From Parageobacillus sp. KH3-4 (GTDB lineage Bacteria > Bacillota > Bacilli > Bacillales > Anoxybacillaceae), in NCBI RefSeq assembly GCF_022846435.1, contig NZ_AP025627.1:3072001-3136000 (forward strand): 64,000 nucleotides of DNA. Reading direction: 5' to 3'. Positions 52,840-60,891 of the stretch are shown piece after piece. The notes under the pieces were generated by a model. It was not told the origin of the DNA. It worked only from the letters and a program-made list of their open reading frames with translations, and did no database searches. The position numbers and the translations under genes were made by a program. How positions within the stretch are numbered: the first letter of the stretch is position 1; every line of letters starts with the position of its first letter.

Positions 52840-54024
52840 GTGGCAAACGTATTTTTAAAACGAAAGCGGAAAAAACGGTTAGAACAAGGACATCCGTGGA
52901 TTTTTCAAAGCGAAGTCGATTATATTGAAGGTGATTTTGAGCCAGGCGATTTTGTCGATGTATACAATCATCAACGCTACTTTTTGGCAAAGGGCTATAT
53001 TAACCCGAAATCGCAAATTATTGTGCGCGTTTTGACACAAAATCCCGATGAAGAGCTAAATGAACAATTGTTTGTCGCCCGAATCCGCAAAGCATGGGAG
53101 TACCGCCAGCGAATGATTCCCGGCGTTCGCTCATGCCGTGCCATTTACGGCGAAGCCGACTTTTTGCCGGGGCTGATCGTCGATAAATACGAAGACGTGC
53201 TTGTCGCGCAAATTCTTTCTCTTGGAATGGAAAAACGGAAAGACTGGATTTTGCGCGGCTTGCTGGAAGTTTTTCAGCCAAAAGCGATTTATTTGCGCAA
53301 TGACGTGTATGTCCGCGAGCTGGAAGGATTGCCTCAAGAAAAAGGCTTTTGGTACGGCGAGTCGGAAACGGAAGTGCTGATTGAAGAAAACGGCGTCAAA
53401 TATATCGTTGACATTGAAAACGGGCAAAAGACGGGATTTTTCTTCGACCAAAGACAAAACCGCGCGGCGATTAAACCGCTTATTAACAGCGATACAACGG
53501 TGCTCGATTGTTTTACTCATACCGGTTCGTTTATGCTCAATGCGTGCTTATATGGAGCGAAACACGTCACCGCGGTCGATATTTCCGAACACGCTATTGA
53601 AACTGCAAAGCGCAATGCGGCGCTAAACGGCTTTACCAACGTCGATTTTGTCGTCGCCAATGCCTTCGATTATTTGCGCGAAGCAGTTCGCGACGGAAAG
53701 AAATGGGATGTCGTCATCATTGACCCGCCGGCGTTTGCGAAATCGGCACAAGCCGTTCCGAAAGCGTTGCGCGGCTATAAAGACATTAACTTAAACGGCT
53801 TAAAGCTTGTCAAAGATGGCGGCTTTTTCGTCACCGCCAGCTGCTCGTATCATGTTCACGCCGATTTGTTCCAAGCGATGATCGCAGAAGCGGCGTTTGA
53901 CGCGAAGAAAATTTTGCGGCAAGTGTACTGGAGCGGCGCCGGCTACGACCATCCGAAGCTGCTTGCCGCCGACGAAGGCGATTATTTAAAATTTGCCATT
54001 TACGAAGTGCGCTCGCGCAGGTAA
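52840..54024 (+). CDS. class I SAM-dependent rRNA methyltransferase, RlmI type
   Basis: About 394 residues: N-terminal PUA domain (RKKRLEQGHPWIFQSEVDYI), then a middle EEHEH-like part and the Rossmann methyltransferase with VLDCFTHTGSFMLNACLYGA near residue 222, VVIIDPPAFAKS and TASCSYHV. RlmI/YccW relatives make m5C in 23S rRNA. The GTG at 52840 (MANVFLKRKRKKR) is preferred over the GTG at 52831 because GGAG is then eight bases away. Confidence 0.9.
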   Translation: MANVFLKRKRKKRLEQGHPWIFQSEVDYIEGDFEPGDFVDVYNHQRYFLAKGYINPKSQIIVRVLTQNPDEELNEQLFVARIRKAWEYRQRMIPGVRSCRAIYGEADFLPGLIVDKYEDVLVAQILSLGMEKRKDWILRGLLEVFQPKAIYLRNDVYVRELEGLPQEKGFWYGESETEVLIEENGVKYIVDIENGQKTGFFFDQRQNRAAIKPLINSDTTVLDCFTHTGSFMLNACLYGAKHVTAVDISEHAIETAKRNAALNGFTNVDFVVANAFDYLREAVRDGKKWDVVIIDPPAFAKSAQAVPKALRGYKDINLNGLKLVKDGGFFVTASCSYHVHADLFQAMIAEAAFDAKKILRQVYWSGAGYDHPKLLAADEGDYLKFAIYEVRSRR

Positions 54025-54029
54025 ATAGT

Positions 54030-54075
54030 AGAAAACGCTTAGGATTATCACTTGTCCTAAGCGTTTCGCATTTTT
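54030..54075. terminator. bidirectional terminator between methyltransferase and MFS genes
   Basis: Stem AAACGCTTAGGA / TCCTAAGCGTTT with a ten-base loop, followed by CGCATTTTTTT. Confidence 0.88.
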
Positions 54076-55244
54076 TTATTTCTATGCAAGATATATAGGT
54101 AAAAACTAATAGAAATCAGCACGGAGAGCGCGGCGGTCATATAAATGCTAGAGTAACCGAACCAGTGGCCGATTTGTCCAAACACCATCGCTCCTACGCC
54201 AACCCCTAAATCGAAAAACGCGAAAAAGGTCGCATTCGCCATTCCTTTGCGGTTTTTTGCCGCCCTCTCGACAGACCATGCTTGCAGCGCCGGTTGTACT
54301 GTTCCAAATCCCAACCCGTAAAGAATAGCTGCGGTAAACAAAATCACATTGCTTGGCAGCCAGGCCAACAATAACATGGCAATGAGAATCAATGCGGCAC
54401 CCGGTATAAATACCGCCCGGTGTCCTTTTTTGTCATACAACTGCCCGGCAAACGTTCTCGTCACCATGAGTGCAAGCGCGTATAGCAAGAAATACCATTG
54501 AATTCCTGAAACTCCTTTTTCTGCTGTATACAATGGAAGAAATGATGCGATTCCCCCAAACGTTACCGTCAGGAAAAACAGTAAAATCGACGGTTCCAGC
54601 GCGCTTTTTTCATAAATATCCCATTTATGATGCGCTTGCATTTGCTGTTTCTCAACCTTTTTATATGTAATATTCGCGGCAAACAACAGTGACGCCAAGC
54701 CTAAAGCGGCACAAATCAAAAAAAGATGGTGAAAAGACAAAATTCCAGCAAGCAATAACCCTGCAGACGGTCCGAAAGCAAGCGCTAAATTCCCTGACAA
54801 GCCATAATATCCCATTCCTTCTCCTCTTCGGCTGGCAGGAATGATGTCTGTTGCAATCGTGCCTGCCGCCGTGGTGGAAAACCCCCATCCAATGCCTTGA
54901 ATGACTCTCATCATAAAGAGCAATAAGATGCTTGTAATAAAGCTATATGACCCTACAGAAAAGACAAATATCGCAAGTCCTAACAAAAATATGAAACGCC
55001 GTCCCTTCGTCTCAAGCGCATGACCGGCAAACGGTCGCATGATTAACGCCGAAAACGTAAAAATCCCGACAACCAGACCGATTAGCTGATCATTTCCGCC
55101 AAGATGCTCGACAAAAAGCGGAATCGTCGGCAACGTCATTTGAAAGCCGAGAAAAACAAAAAAATTGGCTAAACAAATTAGCACAAAATCTTTTGTCCAA
55201 ATTTTTTCTTTTGCTTCTATCACTGCGCTACTTCGTTGCACATT
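54057..55244 (-). CDS. MFS transporter
   Basis: Twelve-helix major facilitator of about 395 residues. The motif-A-like GHALETKGRRFIF between TM2 and TM3, RVIQGIGWGFSTTAAGTIAT (TM5 motif C region) and the second-half GQLYDKKGHRAVFI are seen. Drug/multidrug exporter type; substrate unknown. Start is GTG 55244 seven bases after GGAGG. Confidence 0.88.
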   Translation of the reverse strand, partial: NVQRSSAVIEAKEKIWTKDFVLICLANFFVFLGFQMTLPTIPLFVEHLGGNDQLIGLVVGIFTFSALIMRPFAGHALETKGRRFIFLLGLAIFVFSVGSYSFITSILLLFMMRVIQGIGWGFSTTAAGTIATDIIPASRRGEGMGYYGLSGNLALAFGPSAGLLLAGILSFHHLFLICAALGLASLLFAANITYKKVEKQQMQAHHKWDIYEKSALEPSILLFFLTVTFGGIASFLPLYTAEKGVSGIQWYFLLYALALMVTRTFAGQLYDKKGHRAVFIPGAALILIAMLLLAWLPSNVILFTAAILYGLGFGTVQPALQAWSVERAAKNRKGMANATFFAFFDLGVGVGAMVFGQIGHWFGYSSIYMTAALSVLISISFYLYILHRNKKMRNA

Positions 55245-55383
55245 CACAAAATATCCTCCTTCCAATTTGCATTTTTATTTCGTGTCCCTCAATATTTTGT
55301 AGTATAACATAAAAATAGCAAAGACATGACAGAAATAACCCATTGTTTCTTCGCCACGCTATCTGCCTTTCTCCATCATAGAA

Positions 55384-55424
55384 GAGAAAAGAGGCTAACC
55401 GAAAAGTGCGGTTAGCCCCTTCAC
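55384..55424 (-). terminator. terminator after the ABC remnant
   Basis: Minus-strand stem GGCTAACCG / CGGTTAGCC with CACTTTT loop and TCTTTTCTC. It survives behind the broken ABC gene. Confidence 0.8.
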
Positions 55425-55448
55425 TCACTATACTTCCAACATTTTGTA

Positions 55449-55590
55449 CTAAGCTTTAATAATCTCGCAATACGCGCCGCTCGCCTTCATCAATTCATCA
55501 TGCGTCCTTTGTTCGACGATCTTACCGTGATCGAGCACGATGATGTTGTCCGCATCGCGAATTGTAGACAACCTGTGGGCGATATAATCG
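55449..55590 (-). pseudogene. C-terminal fragment of an ABC exporter ATPase
   Basis: About 46 codons without a start: [20 protein letters not shown] (the H-loop with its His and downstream strand), then [20 protein letters not shown] and stop. This is the tail of an MsbA/LmrA/YknU-type exporter. The other 500 codons are gone; the sequence upstream turns into the bstA end. Confidence 0.85.
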
Positions 55591-55638
55591 CCGCAGCTTG
55601 ACAACAATGTCGGCAAGCTGAGCTGCCTATAGGCAGCT

Positions 55639-56169
55639 TTAGTTCCAGCCTTTTCGCTCTCGCAACGAAGTAATTTGCGCCGTATGATGTTTCCCGTGCC
55701 ATGCGTATAGCGCTGTTAATACATATAAAGGAACGGTTTCTTTTGTTCCTTCATGATAAAACGTCCGTTCGAAATCTTCGGCGCGCAGCGACTCAAGCAA
55801 GCGAGTCCAGCGCTCATGAAGTCCCTCGAGCAATTGCAGCGATGACTCGATCGGCAATGAACACGCTTCTATCGTTTTCGCCCACTCGCTTTCTTCAAAC
55901 GGTTTAATTGAAGGCACGTCCTCTGTTAATATCCATTTCGTGCGCAAAAACGCATTCATGCTTGCGTCGGCGAGATGGTGCACAACTTGCACAACCGTCC
56001 ACCCTCCGTCGCGATACGGTGTATTCAGCTGTTCCTCATTTAACCCGCTGACCGCCTCCCGCAATTTGGCGGGTGCTTGGCGAATATCGGCAACCCATTG
56101 TTTTATATCTTCTTCCCGAAATGCCTCCGGAGCTTTAAATTTGCCAATCGGATAGCGAATATCATCCAT
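55639..56169 (-). CDS. bstA: bacillithiol S-transferase BstA
   Basis: DinB/YfiT-like protein of 176 residues. [40 protein letters not shown] with the first His of the metal triad, and [20 protein letters not shown] with the other two. Matches B. subtilis YfiT (BstA), which adds bacillithiol to electrophiles such as fosfomycin-like or halogenated compounds. RBS GGAGGAGAC. Followed by a small palindrome (GCTGCC-TATA-GGCAGC, 55620-55640). Confidence 0.88.
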   Translation of the reverse strand: MDDIRYPIGKFKAPEAFREEDIKQWVADIRQAPAKLREAVSGLNEEQLNTPYRDGGWTVVQVVHHLADASMNAFLRTKWILTEDVPSIKPFEESEWAKTIEACSLPIESSLQLLEGLHERWTRLLESLRAEDFERTFYHEGTKETVPLYVLTALYAWHGKHHTAQITSLRERKGWN

Positions 56170-56509
56170 GACTTGTCTCCTCCTTTTTTACATATTATTT
56201 ATTCCATATCCATAAAAGAAATCCTGCTTAATAATAGACGGCATATCATTACATCGTTTCTTTTCAAGTTACTTTCACTTGAGCCATATACATTGAACTT
56301 TTAGCCATTTTCATTCCATTTCAGAGAATGTATGTTCATAAATAATTGGTTCATAATTTCCTTTTTCGCTTATTGATCATTTCAATCTCTCGAGCGAAAA
56401 CAGTTTGACAAGCACGACCTAAACATGATAAATTTAGTCCAGAAAATATATAATATTTTAAAAATAAATAAAATTATAAAGATTATCGCAGGGGAGGAAT
56501 AACGAAGCT
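56170..56509. other. AT-rich spacer between bstA and the serine hydrolase
   Basis: No gene with an RBS and no strong hairpin seen. It must hold both divergent promoters. Confidence 0.5.
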
Positions 56510-57715
56510 ATGACAAGGCAAACCATGAAGGATGCTCTCAAAGATACTCTTGACAAAGTCTTAAATAATGCTGTAAGCAGAGCTGGAGGCGTACCTGGAG
56601 TAGTTGCAATGATAACAGATCGAGAAGGCAACATTTACGAGGGTGCGGCTGGGGTACGCGAATTTGGAAAGGAGACACCGATGACTACTGACACAGTATT
56701 TGCTCTTTTCTCAACCACTAAAGCTATCACTGGTACAGCATTGATGCAATTGGTAGAAGAAGAAAAAGTCAAGCTCGATGACCCCGTCAAAAAGTATGTG
56801 CCTGAAATTGCCGAGATTAAAGTTCTCGATGGATTTGACGAAAACGGGCATCCCAAACTAAGAGAACCTAGAACAGACATTACCATCAACATGCTGATGC
56901 TCCATACCGCCGGCTTCGGTTACGAATTCTTTAGTCATGAGGATCGAAAATATCGTGATCAAAAAGAGATTCCTTCCATACTCACCAGCACCTTTGACTC
57001 GATCAAAAGTGTGCTGCTATTCGAGCCGGGCGAACGCTGGAACTATGGTATTAACATCGACTGGGTTGGCAAGGTTGTTGAAGCCGTACGCGGTAAGCGA
57101 CTGGGTGAGGTAATGTCCGAGTATATTTTTGCTCCCCTTGACATGAACGACATCGGATTTACGCTAACGCCGTCAATGATGGAACGCCGCGCAACCATCC
57201 ACAGTCGCACCAAAGATGGCAATATCGCACCGCTGCCTGATCTCATCCTGCCACAATCCCCTGAAATGGACATGGGAGGACACGGTTTGTACGCCAGCAT
57301 TGGTGAATATATGAAGTTTATCCGTATGATCCTAAATGACGGTGCAGGTGTGCTTAAACCAGAAACGGTCGCGCAAATGGCTCAGAACGGGCTTGGCTCA
57401 TTGAAGAGCGGCGGCTGGATCTCGTCTGATCCATCTCTAGCTAATGACGGTGAGTTCTACCCTGGCGTGCAAAAGTCGTGGTCTTATACATTCCAAGTAA
57501 ACGAAGATCCTACACCTACAGGGCGTCCAGCAGGTCAGTTGATGTGGTCTGGCCTGGCCAACCTGTTCTATTGGATCGACCGTAAGAACGGCATTGGTGG
57601 ATTTTGGGCTTCGCAAATCTTCCCGTTCCAAGATGTGGCTTCGTACTTGGGCTTCATCGAGTTCGAGTCGGCGGTCTATAGTACGTTAAAACGGTTAGGA
57701 CAAATTGCCACTTAA
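56510..57715 (+). CDS. beta-lactamase-fold serine hydrolase (EstB-like)
   Basis: A 401-residue cytoplasmic enzyme of family VIII esterases/class C-like. SxxK nucleophile S68-T-T-K71 in FSTTKAITGTALM, the Tyr motif WNYGI with Tyr179, and the third block GGHGLYASIGEYMKF near 262. It is related to 1,4-butanediol diacrylate esterase and esterase EstB; the substrate is open. RBS GGGGAGG is about 12 bases before ATG. Codon use differs slightly from its neighbours (more CTG, TCG), which suggests horizontal transfer. Confidence 0.85.
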   Translation: MTRQTMKDALKDTLDKVLNNAVSRAGGVPGVVAMITDREGNIYEGAAGVREFGKETPMTTDTVFALFSTTKAITGTALMQLVEEEKVKLDDPVKKYVPEIAEIKVLDGFDENGHPKLREPRTDITINMLMLHTAGFGYEFFSHEDRKYRDQKEIPSILTSTFDSIKSVLLFEPGERWNYGINIDWVGKVVEAVRGKRLGEVMSEYIFAPLDMNDIGFTLTPSMMERRATIHSRTKDGNIAPLPDLILPQSPEMDMGGHGLYASIGEYMKFIRMILNDGAGVLKPETVAQMAQNGLGSLKSGGWISSDPSLANDGEFYPGVQKSWSYTFQVNEDPTPTGRPAGQLMWSGLANLFYWIDRKNGIGGFWASQIFPFQDVASYLGFIEFESAVYSTLKRLGQIAT

Positions 57716-57838
57716 TTGAAGTTTCTAAAATCGCAATACGTTATTCTGATTTTGACTTGCTGCTTCCAGCTTCATTCTCTAACTACTATCCCTTATCGCA
57801 AAACAATAACAAGCATCAGCCCATTCCCATTAAAGCAA

Positions 57839-57869
57839 ATAAAGCCGCCGAATAAATGGCGGCTTTTGC
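57839..57869. terminator. bidirectional terminator between hydrolase and malL
   Basis: Stem AAAGCCGCC / GGCGGCTTT with an eight-base loop; T runs on both sides. Confidence 0.88.
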
Positions 57870-59534
57870 CTAATTCCATAGATACACACGCGCTTCATAA
57901 GGCTTTAGCTTCAAGCGCGTCGCGTTTTTGTGAGGTTTTACGTCATAGTTTTGCAGCACTAAGTTTTCTGAATTTAAACGAATGCCATCATAACGGTACA
58001 TAGCCGGTTTGGCGCTTAAATTGACAATAATAACCGCTTTTTCGTCTCCGAGCGTTCTTGTATACGCGTAAATCGTCGGATGCTTTTCTAAAAGCAAATT
58101 GTATGTTCCGTAAATAAACACTTCGTTTTCTTTGCGAAGCCGAATCATTTTTTTGTAAAACTGAAGAACGGAATTCGGGTCGCGCAATTGCGCCTCGACG
58201 TTGATGGTCTGATAGTTTTCGTTCACTTTCATCCATGGCGTTCCTGTCGTAAATCCAGCGTTTGGCGCATCGGACCATTGCATCGGAGTTCGCGAATTGT
58301 CGCGTCCTGCCTTCCAAATTACTTCCATTATTTCTTCATGGGAGCGCCCTTTTTCCCGTTCCATCTGGTACATCTTTTTAACCGCAACATCTTTGTAATC
58401 GTTGATGCTCGGAAAGCGGACGTTCGTCATGCCGATTTCTTGTCCTTGATAAATGAAAGGAGTCCCTTGCATGAAAAAGTACATCACGCCGAGCGCCTTC
58501 GCACTTTCAGTAAGGTATTCCTTATCATTTCCCCATGTTGAAACAGAACGAGGCTGATCATGGTTTTCTAAAAACAACGCGTTCCAGCCGCGGTTTTCCA
58601 ACCCTTTTTGCCATTTTGTCAACGTGCGCTTTAATCGGCGCACATCCACTCCGCCGTTTGTTCCTTTTTGCCATAGCCCTAAATGTTCAAACTGGAAAAT
58701 CATATTGAAGATTCCGTTTTCTTCGCCGACCCATTCTTCCGCGTCTTCGATCGTAACACCGTTTGCTTCGCCAACCGTCATAATATCATAGTGCGCAAAC
58801 GTTTGCATTTTAAGCTCTCGTAAATAATCCATAATCCCCTCTTGGTTCATATGGCCATCAAATGAAGGAACATAGTCAAGCCCTTTCGGATTCGGCAAAT
58901 CCGGCAATCCCGGTTTTTTCTTGATATGAGAAATCGCATCGACACGGAAGCCGTCAATTCCTTTATCCAGCCACCAATTAATCATTTTATACAGCTCCTG
59001 ACGCACTTCTTCGTTTTCCCAATTTAAATCCGGCTGCTTCACGTCAAATATATGCAAATAATATTGATCGGTTTTCGGATCATACTCCCACGCCGATCCG
59101 CCAAAAATGCTTTCCCAATTGTTTGGCTCTTTACCATTTTTTCCATCGCGCCAAATGTACCAATTCCGTTTCGGGTTATTCCGCGATGAACGCGATTCAA
59201 TAAACCATGGATGTTCATCGCTCGTATGATTAATGACCAAATCTAAAATCAATTTCATGCCGCGCCGATGAACTTCTTCCAACAGCAATTCAAAGTCTTC
59301 CATCGTTCCAAGCTCTTTCATAATCGCGTGATAGTCGCTAATATCATATCCGTTATCGGCATTCGGCGACTTGTAGATCGGGCAAATCCATATAATATCG
59401 ATTCCCAGATCTTTTAAATAATCAAGTTTCTCGATAATTCCGCGAAGATCGCCAATTCCGTCTCCATTTGAATCCATGAAGCTTCTCGGATAAATTTGAT
59501 ACGCGACTCCCTCTTTCCACCAAGTTTTCTTCAA
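57870..59534 (-). CDS. malL: oligo-1,6-glucosidase
   Basis: GH13 alpha-glucosidase of 554 residues with the four conserved regions: DLVINHTS, GFRVDAISH (nucleophile Asp199), VGEAN (acid/base Glu256) and ENHDQPR (Asp326). It cleaves alpha-1,6 ends of isomalto-oligosaccharides in the cytoplasm. The start is a TTG at 59534 after GAGGAGG. A cre-like site lies 20 bp upstream of the start, so CcpA repression is likely. Single gene. Confidence 0.92.
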   Translation of the reverse strand: MKKTWWKEGVAYQIYPRSFMDSNGDGIGDLRGIIEKLDYLKDLGIDIIWICPIYKSPNADNGYDISDYHAIMKELGTMEDFELLLEEVHRRGMKLILDLVINHTSDEHPWFIESRSSRNNPKRNWYIWRDGKNGKEPNNWESIFGGSAWEYDPKTDQYYLHIFDVKQPDLNWENEEVRQELYKMINWWLDKGIDGFRVDAISHIKKKPGLPDLPNPKGLDYVPSFDGHMNQEGIMDYLRELKMQTFAHYDIMTVGEANGVTIEDAEEWVGEENGIFNMIFQFEHLGLWQKGTNGGVDVRRLKRTLTKWQKGLENRGWNALFLENHDQPRSVSTWGNDKEYLTESAKALGVMYFFMQGTPFIYQGQEIGMTNVRFPSINDYKDVAVKKMYQMEREKGRSHEEIMEVIWKAGRDNSRTPMQWSDAPNAGFTTGTPWMKVNENYQTINVEAQLRDPNSVLQFYKKMIRLRKENEVFIYGTYNLLLEKHPTIYAYTRTLGDEKAVIIVNLSAKPAMYRYDGIRLNSENLVLQNYDVKPHKNATRLKLKPYEARVYLWN

Positions 59535-59554
59535 GGCTGTATCCTCCTCTTTTG

Positions 59555-59568
59555 TGCATACGTTTTCA
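59555..59568 (-). promoter_or_regulatory. CcpA cre-like site before malL
   Basis: TGAAAACGTATGCA on the minus strand, one change from TGNNARCGNWWWCA. Confidence 0.55.
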
Positions 59569-59611
59569 CTACTAACTGTACACTACATCATGGCAATATA
59601 CAATCTTTTTT

Positions 59612-59658
59612 GCACAAAAAGAAAGCAGCCTTCTTTTCGCCCATTTTGAAGGCTGCTC
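59612..59658 (-). terminator. terminator after the ketopantoate reductase gene
   Basis: Stem GCAGCCTTC / GAAGGCTGC with a 14-base loop and TTTCTTTTTG on the minus strand. Confidence 0.8.
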
Positions 59659-59669
59659 TGTTCCATTTC

Positions 59670-60596
59670 TTACTCTGCTTTGGAACGGTTCGCCTCATAA
59701 ATTTTGAGATTATGATACACTGTTTTTAACAGCGGCGTTGCGATGTCGTATTGTTCCGCTAACGAAAGCAAATAGCCTTGCAAATGGTCCGCTTCAATAA
59801 GCTGCCTTTTTTCCATATCACGTTGCATCGACGATTTCATCGCCGCTTCTATTTTGTTTAATTGCGCGAGCTGTTGTTCCTCGACATCATCAGCAATCGG
59901 CGCGCCATGCGCCCGCATTACTGTTGCGATTTCTTTTAACAATTCGAAAATAATTTCCTGTCCGTACTTTCCCGAACGAATTGGACCAATCGGCGCGCGA
60001 AACAACGTTGTCACTCCTGACATTGTCGCGATAAATAAATATTTATTCCACATATCGGTGACAATTCTCCCACTTGAGTGAAAACGGGCGTTGCAGCCGG
60101 AAAACAATTGTTCCAACGCCGCAATGCGCTCCGTCCGCTCCCCGGACCACTCCCCAAATCGAACGTCATGGGAAGCACTCGTCTGTACGATTTCTCCATG
60201 CTCGTCCAGCGTCGTTTCAATAAAACAAAGCCCTCCTAATACGTTTTCCTTTCCAAACTCATGCCAAAGCATGTCCATATGGGCCATGCCGTTTAACAGC
60301 GGTAAAATGATCGTTTTTGTTCCAACATACGGTTTCGCGTCGCGAATTGCTTCCGGCAAATGATACGCTTTATTTGAAAAAATAATGACATCAAACGGCT
60401 CCGCTCTTTCTCCCGTCACAAGCAGTTTTGGCTTTAACGCCGCATCTCCGTGAACGCTATGAATCACAAGTCCCCGTTCTTGCAACTGCTTTTTTCTTCG
60501 CTCGCGAACGAGAAATGTCACATCCAGCCCTTTTTCCAATAAGCGTCCGCCGAAATAACCGCCGACCGCTCCCGCACCAACAACAAGTATGCGCAT
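59670..60596 (-). CDS. panE: 2-dehydropantoate 2-reductase
   Basis: ApbA/PanE-type enzyme of 308 residues that reduces ketopantoate with NADPH in pantothenate synthesis. Rossmann motif ILVVGAGAVGGYFGGRLL at residues 3-20, SNKAYHLPEAI with the catalytic-Lys region, and WNKYLFIATMSGVTTLF near 184. Stand-alone gene; one of possibly several paralogues in the genome. Confidence 0.88.
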   Translation of the reverse strand: MRILVVGAGAVGGYFGGRLLEKGLDVTFLVRERRKKQLQERGLVIHSVHGDAALKPKLLVTGERAEPFDVIIFSNKAYHLPEAIRDAKPYVGTKTIILPLLNGMAHMDMLWHEFGKENVLGGLCFIETTLDEHGEIVQTSASHDVRFGEWSGERTERIAALEQLFSGCNARFHSSGRIVTDMWNKYLFIATMSGVTTLFRAPIGPIRSGKYGQEIIFELLKEIATVMRAHGAPIADDVEEQQLAQLNKIEAAMKSSMQRDMEKRQLIEADHLQGYLLSLAEQYDIATPLLKTVYHNLKIYEANRSKAE

Positions 60597-60647
60597 CGAT
60601 GTATTCCCCCTTATAAAACAATTTAATTGTCATATGTCATATCATAA

Positions 60648-60686
60648 AAAGGAAAAAGGGGAAAAATATTTCCCCCTCCTTCAACC
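60648..60686 (-). terminator. terminator after ybdD
   Basis: Minus-strand stem AGGGGGAAA / TTTCCCCTT with TATT loop and TTTTCCTTTTT. Confidence 0.75.
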
Positions 60687-60687
60687 A

Positions 60688-60891
60688 TTAGCAACATCGC
60701 GACACTTTCCCGCCTTTACCGTTATAACGCGCTTCCTGCATTTCGCAGAAAAACTCCTTTCTTGATTTGATCGGCTCTCCTGGATGATGCGTTTTCATAT
60801 GTTCTACATATTTCTCGTAGTTTGGAACACCGACAAGCAAATCAAGAAATTGCTTACGATAAGCCAAAATCGTTTGAACCCACTTACGCAT
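60688..60891 (-). CDS. ybdD: YbdD/YjiX family protein
   Basis: A 67-residue cytosolic protein, MRKWVQTILAYRKQFLDLLV, then GVPNYEKYVEHMKTHHPGEP and the end ARYNGKGGKVSRCC. It is the usual partner of CstA-type pyruvate/peptide transporters. The ATG at 60891 overlaps the cstA stop by eight bases and follows GAGG by nine. Confidence 0.9.
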   Translation of the reverse strand: MRKWVQTILAYRKQFLDLLVGVPNYEKYVEHMKTHHPGEPIKSRKEFFCEMQEARYNGKGGKVSRCC

